NCBI GenBank assembly: GCA_003973505.1
Contig: QNXT01000074.1
Coordinates: 1 to 15,877 of the forward strand
Direction of reading: 5' to 3'
DNA from: Bacteroidota bacterium
GTDB lineage: Bacteria; Bacteroidota; Bacteroidia; Bacteroidales; UBA1556
DNA length: 15,877 nt
Shown piece after piece: positions 1 to 8,712 of this stretch. Position 1 is the first letter of the stretch. Each line of letters opens with the position of its first letter. The notes beneath the pieces are model-generated. The model made no database searches. It was not told the DNA's origin and saw only the letters and a list, made by a program, of their open reading frames with translations. Position numbers and translations under genes: made by a program.

Positions 1-271
1 GGGTGATTTACACCAAGCTCGGGCTACGCTAAATAGCATTGTTGAAGGAGTCACTGATTATCCCGAATTGCTTCAGAAGGCTAAAGATTTGCTTAAGGAA
101 ATAGATGCTATAGAGGCGAAAGAGAAGAAGGAAGAAACGAGTGATGATATGATGATTGAGTTTAATCAAGATGAGAAACTTTTTATTGGAGATTACGACG
201 ACGGAGGGCTGGACGATGAAGAATATCTCGATTCAGAAGAAGAAGAAGAAGAGGAAGGAGGGGCGAAATAA
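1..271 (+). CDS. TPR-repeat protein, 3' end only (partial)
   Basis: The reading frame is open from base 2 to the TAA at 269-271, so this is the last 89 residues of a longer gene cut by the left edge. The first visible residues, GDLHQARATLNSIVEG, followed by a second helix ending LLKEI, have the pattern of a final tetratricopeptide repeat. After that comes a highly charged acidic tail (EKKEET, DDEEYLDSEEEEEEE) encoded by a GAA/GAG run. TPR proteins are protein-protein interaction scaffolds; no partner can be named from this fragment. The stop codon overlaps the start of the next gene by one base, so the two are almost certainly co-transcribed and translationally coupled, which suggests an envelope-related role. 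A TTG at 68 could be read as a start, but the homology-like TPR pattern runs upstream of it. Confidence 0.8.
   Translation, partial: GDLHQARATLNSIVEGVTDYPELLQKAKDLLKEIDAIEAKEKKEETSDDMMIEFNQDEKLFIGDYDDGGLDDEEYLDSEEEEEEEGGAK
257..263 (+). promoter_or_regulatory. purine-rich ribosome binding site for the beta-barrel gene
   Basis: GGAGGGG lies 7 bases before the ATG at 271, inside the end of the upstream gene. Strong Shine-Dalgarno sequences are uncommon in Bacteroidota, so this one supports the 271 start and coupling to the TPR gene. The run is also simply the end of a purine-rich glutamate-codon tract, so it may be coincidental. Confidence 0.45.
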
Positions 272-1965
272 TGAGACATTTAAAACAGAATAACATGCTG
301 AAAAAGGCCGTATTTACATTGGGATTTGTATTGAGTATCTCTACATTGATAGCACAAACCGTAGGGACAAGTAAGGTGATTGTGTCACGTGGTTTTTCGC
401 CTACACTAAACGATGCCAATAAGATTAAACGCAATCCAAAGGAGCCTGATACGGTGTACCAAAGTCCAAAGTTTAATTACGAAATTCACAGTACGATTGT
501 TGAATCTCCTTTTAAGGTGAGTAAGATAAAAGCAGCTAAAATGCATGGCGAGCCTTTGGCTAAACTATATCGAAATTATATTGCCGGAGGTTTTGGAAAT
601 TATACGACACCATTTTTTGAGTTTTACCATTCTAATTTACGTTCTCGCGATACCAAATATGGAGTTCATGTGCGTCATTTATCTTCTGCAGGAAGTATTA
701 GCGACTATGGGTATCCTGGTTTTAGTAATAATCTTGTTGAGGCTTATTATACCAAAATAAATCGAAAATCCATGATTCAAGTTGATGGAAAGTATAAGCG
801 TGATATGGTTCATTTATACGGATTTAAACCTGCTGAATTGGATTCTAATGTAGCGGTTCCTGTGGATAATGATACACGGCAGATTTACAGTTTGGGTGAG
901 ATGAAATTGAATTGGAAACGTTATCGACGTCGTCCAAAAGATATGGACTATAATGTGGATTTGAATTATTATTATTTGACGGATAACTATAAAACCGCTG
1001 AAAATCAAGTGCAGCTAAACAGCTCGGCCGATTGGCGTGTTAATTTCATTAATTTGCTGACAGAGCAGCGTTTTGGAGCCCATCTTAATTATGGTTTTTA
1101 TAATAATTCGTGGGATAGTATGGATACTCGTAATTCATCATTATTGCGTGTTGCACCTTATTATCAATTTCGTTACCGCACACTATTTGTGAAAGCTAGT
1201 ATTGCTGCCGATGTAAGTATCGATTCGGTTACTGTGGTGAACTTTTATCCTCAATTGGATATGAAGTTGGAAGCCATTAAGAAGATATTGTATTTCAACT
1301 TCACAATTAGCGGTGGAATGCATAAAAACACTTTGAAAGAGTATAGCGATGCCAATCCGTTTATTGGACAAACAATCCCAATGGATTTTTCAAATTATAA
1401 GTATAAAGTAAACTTCGGTTTGGGAAGTACCATTAGTCGTGAGCTGGATTTTAATTTGCAATTACATTATAATAGTATGGATCATGCTCCTCTATTTGTT
1501 ACGGATTATTCAACAGAACTGAATAATACTTTTAAGGTGGTGTATGATGATTATGATGAGGTGCGTTTTCGAGCAGGATTTGCATGGCAAAAACAAGATC
1601 ATATTCGCGTGATGCTAATGGCTGACTATTTTATATACAATATGACAAATGAATTATATGCTTGGCATAAACCACAGTATAAGATTACTTTATCGGGTAA
1701 TTATAATATTGGTGATAAGATTTTGTTGAAGGCTCAGATTTTTGGTAATGGCGAATCTAATGCTTTAGTTCAAGAGAATAAACAAATGGTGGCTGTTAAG
1801 AATAAAGGCTTTGTCGATGCCAATATTGGAGTGGAGTACCGCTATCGTAAGCGTTTGGGTATATTCCTTAATATCAATAATATTGCAGCAAGTCAGTATC
1901 AGCGCTATTATAACTATCCATCCTATGGTTTTAATGCCATCTTAGGACTTAGTTATATCTTTTAG
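271..1965 (+). CDS. outer-membrane beta-barrel protein (TonB-receptor-like, no plug), unknown substrate
   Basis: This 564-residue protein has an N-terminal signal peptide (basic residues, hydrophobic core, probable cleavage LIA|QT after residue 28). The rest is rich in alternating aromatic/polar strands with Tyr/Asn-rich turns and ends in a phenylalanine (LGLSYIF), as expected of an outer-membrane beta-barrel. About 85 residues precede the first strand-like region; no TonB plug domain or SusC-type features are seen, so it is shorter than a true TonB-dependent receptor although databases often label such proteins that way. An internal ATG at 295 (residue 9) would give a more typical short signal peptide and is a possible alternative start. 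It overlaps the TPR gene by one base (TAATG), implying a functional pair. The transported substrate or structural role cannot be read from sequence. Confidence 0.75.
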   Translation: MRHLKQNNMLKKAVFTLGFVLSISTLIAQTVGTSKVIVSRGFSPTLNDANKIKRNPKEPDTVYQSPKFNYEIHSTIVESPFKVSKIKAAKMHGEPLAKLYRNYIAGGFGNYTTPFFEFYHSNLRSRDTKYGVHVRHLSSAGSISDYGYPGFSNNLVEAYYTKINRKSMIQVDGKYKRDMVHLYGFKPAELDSNVAVPVDNDTRQIYSLGEMKLNWKRYRRRPKDMDYNVDLNYYYLTDNYKTAENQVQLNSSADWRVNFINLLTEQRFGAHLNYGFYNNSWDSMDTRNSSLLRVAPYYQFRYRTLFVKASIAADVSIDSVTVVNFYPQLDMKLEAIKKILYFNFTISGGMHKNTLKEYSDANPFIGQTIPMDFSNYKYKVNFGLGSTISRELDFNLQLHYNSMDHAPLFVTDYSTELNNTFKVVYDDYDEVRFRAGFAWQKQDHIRVMLMADYFIYNMTNELYAWHKPQYKITLSGNYNIGDKILLKAQIFGNGESNALVQENKQMVAVKNKGFVDANIGVEYRYRKRLGIFLNINNIAASQYQRYYNYPSYGFNAILGLSYIF

Positions 1966-1989
1966 TTAAGTACATTACAAAAACTATAC

Positions 1990-2083
1990 GTTTGGGCTAA
2001 AGTCCATTGATAAACTAAATTATTAGGCAGGGCATTAATGCCCTGCCTAATGAAATCGTGACTATTCGGGCTTTAGCCCAAAC
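1990..2083. repeat. nested palindromic REP/MITE-like element
   Basis: The outer arms are 1990-2005 and 2068-2083, inverted copies of each other in 15 of 16 positions, the exception being able to form a G-U pair. Each arm is itself a short hairpin; the right arm contains GGGCTTTAGCCC. Between them, 2022-2051 is a perfect 30-bp palindrome centred on GGCATTAATGCC. Three palindromes arranged symmetrically resemble REP-type elements mobilised by RAYT transposases or a small MITE. No transposase is encoded in the window, and copy number elsewhere cannot be judged here. Confidence 0.65.
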
Positions 2084-2106
2084 ATAAAAATGAATAATTA
2101 TCTTTT

Positions 2107-2372
2107 AACCTGAGTTCGACGTAAGATTTCACTCACAGAAAGTCAATAGCAGACTAGATTTGCTGCTAAATATCACGAAGTAATAGCGGGCTATTTCGAG
2201 TGGTATTTAGTGCGAAGATGGTTTGCTATTGACTTTTTTATATAAATTTCGATATTTAGCCTATATACTTCCCCAAATATACTCGAATTATCTCGATAGT
2301 CCATCGTAAATTTGAGTCGTATATGAACTAATTATCTGAAACTGTGAACAAAGTTTACAGCGAACTCAGGTT
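2107..2372. mobile_element. MITE-like element with terminal inverted repeats and an internal long hairpin
   Basis: The ends are AACCTGAGTTCG at 2107-2118 and its exact inverse at 2361-2372; with the adjoining GTAA the match is 16 of 18. Inside, 2139-2151 and 2224-2236 are a perfect 13-bp inverted pair (AAAGTCAATAGCA), continued inward by CTAAATATCAC against CTAAATACCAC, giving a 98-nt hairpin. A second weaker stem pairs ATATAC (2277-2282) with GTATAT (2319-2324). TTT flanks both ends and could be a target duplication, but this is weak in AT-rich DNA. There is no open reading frame, so it would be non-autonomous. The parent IS family is not recognised. A structured RNA is an alternative reading. 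Confidence 0.55.
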
Positions 2373-2499
2373 TTTACACATCGTAAAATATTTAGATCTT
2401 TTAGTTAATTTAAAATAACGGCTAGGTACTTTTCCTTGCCACTTTTTCAATATTTTTTCTAGTCCTAAAGCTAGAAACCAATGAAAAAACAAGCTTCAT

Positions 2500-2551
2500 T
2501 TTTTTACTTTTTGCTTCTCTTCAGAGCTAGGGTAAAACAAAAAGTAAAAAA
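2500..2551. repeat. AT-rich hairpin, 14-bp perfect stem
   Basis: A T-rich arm ending ACTTTTTG at 2500-2513 pairs exactly with CAAAAAGT and following A residues at 2538-2551 across a 24-base loop. Related AAAAAGTAA-type inverted repeats are a familiar sight in Bacteroidota intergenic DNA, so this may be another repeat family member. It lies about 115 bases before the gyrB promoter box, so it could alternatively stop read-through into gyrB. Confidence 0.4.
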
Positions 2552-2584
2552 GAAATAGTGATAATGAGAATTTAGCCAAAATAA

Positions 2585-4666
<2,082 letters not shown>

Positions 4667-4685
4667 ATATAAAAATTAAATGCAA

Positions 4686-4715
4686 AAAAAAGGAGGTCAA
4701 TCGACCTCCTTTTTT
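4686..4715. terminator. bidirectional intrinsic terminator between gyrB and the lipoprotein gene
   Basis: Arms 4686-4698 and 4703-4715 form a perfect 13-bp stem (core GGAGGTC/GACCTCC) with a 4-base loop AATC. The A-run on the left and T-run on the right give a U-tract in both directions, so it can serve gyrB on the plus strand and the convergent lipoprotein gene on the minus strand. Confidence 0.9.
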
Positions 4716-4738
4716 GTTTAGAAATATATTGTTTATAA

Positions 4739-5245
4739 CTAATTCCGCTTTGTAGCATCTATATAAGTGTCGGTAGTATTTAAAGATGATATATCTACCG
4801 AATGGTATTGAAGCTGAAAGCTTTTAGATGTAAAATAACCATCATATCTTCCTAAATTACCAACATCTACACCATTTGTTCCTTCAAAAGTGAAGGTGCG
4901 GTCACGGATATTTACTTGTTGGCGAGCAATAGTAAAAGTGGTAGTGTCACCATGGTTTTTTAGGTTTGTGCCTTGAACTTGGTATTCATAACCAATCAGT
5001 GGAATGATGGATATCAAGATGGATTTTCCACTTGCTATAAATTGAAGATTTGCGCTACCAGAGATATCTGTCTCATAATCGAGTGCTCCTGATGGATAGA
5101 AATACTCTGAATGGCCTGTATAGTTGTAACTGCCCGTGGGATTATCAGGAATTGGTTCTAAATCTTCCCCTTTATCATCACAAGAGCTGATTATACTGAA
5201 TATGCTTAGAATCATAAAAAGACCTAAAAGTTTTAGTGTTTTCAT
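4739..5245 (-). CDS. lipoprotein of unknown function, probably surface-exposed
   Basis: This 168-residue protein begins with a type II signal peptide: a Lys-containing N-terminus, a hydrophobic core and the lipobox ISSC with Cys22 as the lipidated residue. The residues after it, CDDKGEDLE, are strongly acidic. In Bacteroidota, acidic residues just after the cysteine act as an export signal to the outer leaflet of the outer membrane, so surface exposure is inferred. The mature part is short, rich in Ser/Thr/Tyr and beta-strand-like (for example FTIARQQVNIRDRTFTFEG), perhaps a small beta-sandwich or lipocalin-like fold, but no family is recognised. It lies 118 bases downstream of the PorT-like gene on the same strand, with a possible weak terminator between, so co-transcription is uncertain. 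Confidence 0.75.
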   Translation of the reverse strand: MKTLKLLGLFMILSIFSIISSCDDKGEDLEPIPDNPTGSYNYTGHSEYFYPSGALDYETDISGSANLQFIASGKSILISIIPLIGYEYQVQGTNLKNHGDTTTFTIARQQVNIRDRTFTFEGTNGVDVGNLGRYDGYFTSKSFQLQYHSVDISSLNTTDTYIDATKRN

Positions 5246-5291
5246 ATATTTATATTTTGTTAATTTAGTGGTATGTAATACTCTATATGAT

Positions 5292-5311
5292 AAAAATGAT
5301 CAATCATTTTT
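5292..5311 (-). terminator. weak hairpin after the PorT-like gene
   Basis: AAAAATGAT (5292-5300) and ATCATTTTT (5303-5311) form a perfect but entirely AT-rich 9-bp inverted repeat with a T-run in the minus-strand direction. It lies 53 bases beyond the stop of the 5364-6086 gene. It could be a weak terminator or an operator for the lipoprotein gene. Confidence 0.35.
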
Positions 5312-5363
5312 AGTCAAGAGCATTTTATATTTTAATATTATTCCTATTTTTTAGTAACCTGCG

Positions 5364-6086
5364 TTAAAATCCCCGTTTCCGTTTACGAATGTCCGAAGCA
5401 AATTTCCATCGAACAACCATCTTATAATCGCTATGGTGTAAATCGTAGCTAGGTTCATTTACAATACTGCTTAAACCATAAGAATACTGAAATCCAATTT
5501 TTACATAGGATAAACTAAATCCCATGCCAAAAACTAAACCATAATCAAAAGGGTTTACGTCATTTATATGTTTGGATGTGTTTGAATCGTACCAATGGTG
5601 GTATCTTTGAGAATAAATTAGCGAGCCAATATATCCTCCTCCTGAAAAATATATTTGATCTTTAGGGTAAAAAACCAAAGCTAAGGGGAGTTGCAAATAA
5701 CTTGTTGCATAAGTGAAATATTCGTATTCCTCAATTTTCCCAACTTCATTATAAACCGTACGGGTTTTTACAAAATGCCCACCATTATATGTAAATAGTG
5801 CATCCATTTGTAAGGCGACATGTCGATTGAAATAATAATCCATCGACATCCCGATATCGAAAGTAAATCGGGGGGCTGAAAGATGCGTTTCCTGTTTCAC
5901 ACTGGGCGTTTTTAGTTCAGGGAAATCGCCTACCACTGTGGTAAAGTTAAAGCTATGATATAGCCCAAAGGTAACAGCATTCTTATAAATATCATTTTCT
6001 TTCAATTGTGCATTTACATTGAGATGCATTATTGAGAATAAAAACAATAAGGTAAAAATCTTTAATAGTGTTTTAGTTTTATTCAT
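5364..6086 (-). CDS. PorT-like outer-membrane beta-barrel protein
   Basis: The 240-residue protein starts with a signal peptide (MNKTKTLLKI, hydrophobic stretch, probable cleavage NVNA|QL after residue 26). The mature chain has regular strands such as FTFDIGMSMDYYFNRHVALQ, YLQLPLALVFYP and YSGGGYIGSL-like glycine-aromatic segments, typical of the OMP_b-brl_2/PorT family of 8-stranded barrels common in Bacteroidota. Residues YLQLPLAL (about 132-139) fit the family's characteristic strand. It ends in a basic tail (IRKRKRGF). PorT itself works in type IX secretion, but most relatives have no known function and nothing here ties this one to that system. It follows aroA after 32 bases, but a promoter-like pair inside the end of aroA suggests separate expression. 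Confidence 0.7.
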   Translation of the reverse strand: MNKTKTLLKIFTLLFLFSIMHLNVNAQLKENDIYKNAVTFGLYHSFNFTTVVGDFPELKTPSVKQETHLSAPRFTFDIGMSMDYYFNRHVALQMDALFTYNGGHFVKTRTVYNEVGKIEEYEYFTYATSYLQLPLALVFYPKDQIYFSGGGYIGSLIYSQRYHHWYDSNTSKHINDVNPFDYGLVFGMGFSLSYVKIGFQYSYGLSSIVNEPSYDLHHSDYKMVVRWKFASDIRKRKRGF

Positions 6087-6118
6087 TATTTAAGTTTTAG
6101 ATTTCATTGGTATTGCTA

Positions 6119-7372
6119 TTAAGCAAAACTACTAATTTTATTGAACTCTTTCCAAAAGTTTGGATATGATTTGATAACAACTCCGGCATTTTCAATATTA
6201 ATTCCTTTTCCTAAAATAGCAAAAGGAGCAAAACTCATAGCAACCCTATGATCGTCATAAGTTTTTATGTCAATGTTCGAAAAATCGTATTGTTGTTTAT
6301 TCACTTTACAGCTATTTATTAATACCCATTCACCATCATCAATCTCTCTAAAATCAAATCCGAGTTTGTTCAATTCAGACATTAAAACAGCAATACGGTT
6401 GCTTTCTTTTATTTTTAGGCTTTCTAATCCCGTAAAGCTACCAATCACACCCAAACCTGCACAGGTGTTTATAACCGAAAGAGCAATATCGGGAAATGCC
6501 TTAAAATCAATATTGATATTCTGGCTGTAATCATCCGTTTTCTCAAGTCGAAGTCCGTTTTTAACTTCCGTTGTTTTTACCCCTAAATTGGTAAATATGT
6601 CAATCAATGCTGAATCGCCTTGAATACTATTTTTGCTTAATCCCTTTAATAGTAAATGCCCTTGCTCCGAAAAAGCAACCGCTTGATACCAAAATGCCGC
6701 CGAACTCCAATCTGCTTCAACTTGAATATTGGCAGTTTTATATGTACCCTGTTCAACGCTTATTCGATTATCATTCCTTTCGATTTTAACACCAAATTTT
6801 TGCATGAGAGCAATGGTCATATCAATATAGGGTAATGAGCTGGGATTTTGATTAAGCGTTATTTTAATTCCTTCGGAAAAGTATGGGCTAATAAGCAAAA
6901 TGGCACTAATGTATTGACTGCTGATGTGTGCATCAATGCTCAAGTCTTTAGCATGAAGTTTTCCTCCTTGAATAATCAGAGGAGGGTAGCCTTCTTTTTG
7001 TTGGTATTTTATTTTCGCTCCCAATTGTCGCAATGCATCCACTAATATCCCAATGGGGCGTTGTTGCATTTGCGCACTACCGGTTAATAGATATTCTCCT
7101 TCAAGTGTACACAAATAAGCAGTCAAAAATCGGAATGTTGTACCCGCATCTTTTGCGTCGAGAAGCAAGGGGTGGGATTCTGAATTAGAGATTTTTTGTA
7201 GTAGATTTTGTAATAATACACTATCGTTTGCTTGCGAAACATTTTCGATGCGAATATTGTTTTTCGACAAAGCTTGCATAATCAGCAGTCGATTGCTAAT
7301 GCTTTTTGAAGCAGGAAGATTGATCTCTGCGGTAAATCGTCGATTTTCGCATTTAAGCCTTTTTTTATCCAT
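6119..7372 (-). CDS. aroA: 3-phosphoshikimate 1-carboxyvinyltransferase (EPSP synthase)
   Basis: It joins phosphoenolpyruvate to shikimate-3-phosphate to form EPSP, step six of the shikimate pathway, in the cytoplasm. The 417 residues fit the usual 420-450. Visible landmarks are LPASKSISNR (Lys23, Ser24, Arg28), DAGTTFRF (75-82), RPIG (Arg105), SSQYIS (151-156), PDIAL with probable catalytic Asp295, KESNR with Glu323, DDHRVAMSF (373-381) and Lys401. Where E. coli AroA has Pro101, this enzyme has Phe82, and the usual KE(T/S)DR is KESNR; the family pattern tolerates Asn there. The ATG directly abuts the aroB stop codon (TAGATG), so the two are one translationally coupled operon. Confidence 0.95.
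   Translation of the reverse strand: MDKKRLKCENRRFTAEINLPASKSISNRLLIMQALSKNNIRIENVSQANDSVLLQNLLQKISNSESHPLLLDAKDAGTTFRFLTAYLCTLEGEYLLTGSAQMQQRPIGILVDALRQLGAKIKYQQKEGYPPLIIQGGKLHAKDLSIDAHISSQYISAILLISPYFSEGIKITLNQNPSSLPYIDMTIALMQKFGVKIERNDNRISVEQGTYKTANIQVEADWSSAAFWYQAVAFSEQGHLLLKGLSKNSIQGDSALIDIFTNLGVKTTEVKNGLRLEKTDDYSQNINIDFKAFPDIALSVINTCAGLGVIGSFTGLESLKIKESNRIAVLMSELNKLGFDFREIDDGEWVLINSCKVNKQQYDFSNIDIKTYDDHRVAMSFAPFAILGKGINIENAGVVIKSYPNFWKEFNKISSFA
6124..6157 (-). promoter_or_regulatory. candidate promoter for the PorT-like gene, inside the 3' end of aroA
   Basis: On the minus strand TAGTTTTG (6131-6124) matches TAnnTTTG, and a TTTTG run ending at 6153 lies exactly 21 bp upstream, matching the Bacteroidota two-box layout. 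The -7 box is 37 bases before the gene's ATG at 6086. The boxes lie in aroA coding DNA, so chance matching is possible. Confidence 0.45.
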
Positions 7373-8449
7373 CTACTGCTCAATAAAATAAGTTAAACAA
7401 TCACGAATTTCCATTTCGCTAATAAATGTTTCGTAATTCACATTCCCAATATTTTCAAGTAGTATGCAGGCAATCTGACTTCCATCGTTTTTCTTGTCTT
7501 TCTTCATAAAATCAATCAATATGTCGATATGCGATTCGTTGAAAGAAAACGTTCTGAAGTTGTTAAATATCAATTCCTTTATTTCTTCAAAAATACTTTT
7601 TGGGAAATTCATTTTTTCAACAGAGTGCCATAATTCACAAATAATTCCCAATGCAACCGCTTCACCATGAAGTAAATGATTGTCAGAATTGAGACTTAAA
7701 GACAGGCTTTCGAAGGCATGCCCATAAGTATGTCCAAAGTTTAAGATTTTACGTAAACCACTTTCTTTGGGGTCTTGCTCAACGATTTGTGTTTTTATTT
7801 TTAATGCTGATTCTATAAAATATTGCCAATCCGTTTTATTATCGAAAGTAGTTTGCTTGAAACGATTCCATAATTCATGGGAACTAATAAGGCTATATTT
7901 TAATAATTCCCCCAAACCTGATTGTAATTCTTGTTGTGGTAGGGTTTCTAAAAAAACGGGATTGATAAAAACAGCCGAAGGATTATTAAAACACCCAATA
8001 TGATTTTTCAATACGCCCAAGTTGATTCCTGTTTTACCGCCAACTGCGGCGTCAATCATAGCAAGTAGGGTAGTGGGGATGTTTATGAAACGAATTCCTC
8101 TTTTGTAAGTGGAAGCGATAAAACCACCCATATCGGTAATCACCCCGCCGCCTAGGTTGATGATTAATGCATTTCGGTCAATATTATTTTCGGCAAGTGT
8201 TTGCCAAAGGTGATAGCAAATTTCTAAATTCTTCTCGCTTTCACCCGATTCAATTTCAAGAATTTCAGCATCGCCTAATAAAGACGAATTACGAATTAAA
8301 CTAGGGATACAATGTAGGTGTGTATTCTCATCCACAAGTATGTAAGTTTTAGATACCTTAGGTTGAAGTTGAAAAATAAAGGCATCCATTTCTGTATAAA
8401 AATCCCCTATAAAAATAGGGTAAGAAGTATTTGTAATTTGTTTTGGCAT
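7373..8449 (-). CDS. aroB: 3-dehydroquinate synthase
   Basis: It cyclises DAHP to 3-dehydroquinate, the second shikimate-pathway step, using NAD and a divalent metal, normally zinc. Counting from the ATG at 8449 it has 358 residues, normal for the family. Landmarks are GGGVITDMGGF (100-110, NAD site), IPTTLLAMIDAAVGGKTGIN (124-143), GLGELLKY with metal ligand Glu181 and Lys184, FGHTYGHAFE with His240, and HGEAVALG with His261, so it should be active. The frame extends to a TTG at 8470, but MPKQITNT at 8449 is the better start: a TAnnTTTG box at 8475-8468 would place transcription initiation near 8461, downstream of that TTG. It leads the aroB-aroA operon and diverges from the proline dehydrogenase gene. 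Confidence 0.95.
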   Translation of the reverse strand: MPKQITNTSYPIFIGDFYTEMDAFIFQLQPKVSKTYILVDENTHLHCIPSLIRNSSLLGDAEILEIESGESEKNLEICYHLWQTLAENNIDRNALIINLGGGVITDMGGFIASTYKRGIRFINIPTTLLAMIDAAVGGKTGINLGVLKNHIGCFNNPSAVFINPVFLETLPQQELQSGLGELLKYSLISSHELWNRFKQTTFDNKTDWQYFIESALKIKTQIVEQDPKESGLRKILNFGHTYGHAFESLSLSLNSDNHLLHGEAVALGIICELWHSVEKMNFPKSIFEEIKELIFNNFRTFSFNESHIDILIDFMKKDKKNDGSQIACILLENIGNVNYETFISEMEIRDCLTYFIEQ

Positions 8450-8467
8450 ATTTAAAATCTCTTTGAA

Positions 8468-8475
8468 CAAAAATA
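8468..8475 (-). promoter_or_regulatory. aroBA promoter -7 box
   Basis: TATTTTTG on the minus strand fits TAnnTTTG, 18 bases before the aroB ATG at 8449. No TTG box is found 19-21 bp upstream. It would give a short 5' leader of about 12 bases. Confidence 0.4.
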
Positions 8476-8511
8476 AGGATTATATGTATGTTATTTTGCT
8501 TTTCGTAAAAT

Positions 8512-8532
8512 CTTGTTTTGATTCTAAACAAG
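8512..8532. promoter_or_regulatory. palindrome in the divergent aroB / proline dehydrogenase region, possible operator
   Basis: CTTGTTT (8512-8518) and AAACAAG (8526-8532) are perfect inverted half-sites with a 7-base spacer. It lies 36 bases upstream of the aroB -7 box and about 150 bases before the proline dehydrogenase box. Such a 7-7-7 palindrome could bind a dimeric regulator, but none is encoded nearby. The rest of this 263-bp intergenic stretch shows nothing beyond AT-rich DNA and promoter boxes. Confidence 0.25.
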
Positions 8533-8678
8533 CAATAATTTATTTTTGTTAAAAAATAAACATTATTAAAAAATTACATATTTTAGTATCTATTAATATG
8601 CTGATATGTAGGTAATAACGGAAATGTTAAAAAATGCTATTTATTTGTGATTTAAGCAATTATTAAAGAAATATAATT

Positions 8679-8686
8679 TACATTTG
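8679..8686 (+). promoter_or_regulatory. proline dehydrogenase promoter -7 box
   Basis: TACATTTG fits TAnnTTTG and lies 26 bases before the ATG at 8713. No matching TTG box is found at 19-21 bp. Confidence 0.5.
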
Positions 8687-8712
8687 TGGCCAGATATTTA
8701 AACTAATTAGAT

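Noticed and set aside
183..434. Minus-strand open frame of 83 residues opposite the TPR and barrel genes
   Set aside because: It lies antisense to two real genes; the leucine run comes only from the complement of glutamate codons.
5136..5354. Plus-strand 72-residue frame across the lipoprotein start and intergenic region
   Set aside because: It is antisense to the lipoprotein signal region, AT-driven, and has no recognisable protein features.
8450..8470. TTG start for aroB at 8470
   Set aside because: The promoter box at 8468-8475 overlaps this codon, and the family start matches MPKQ at 8449.
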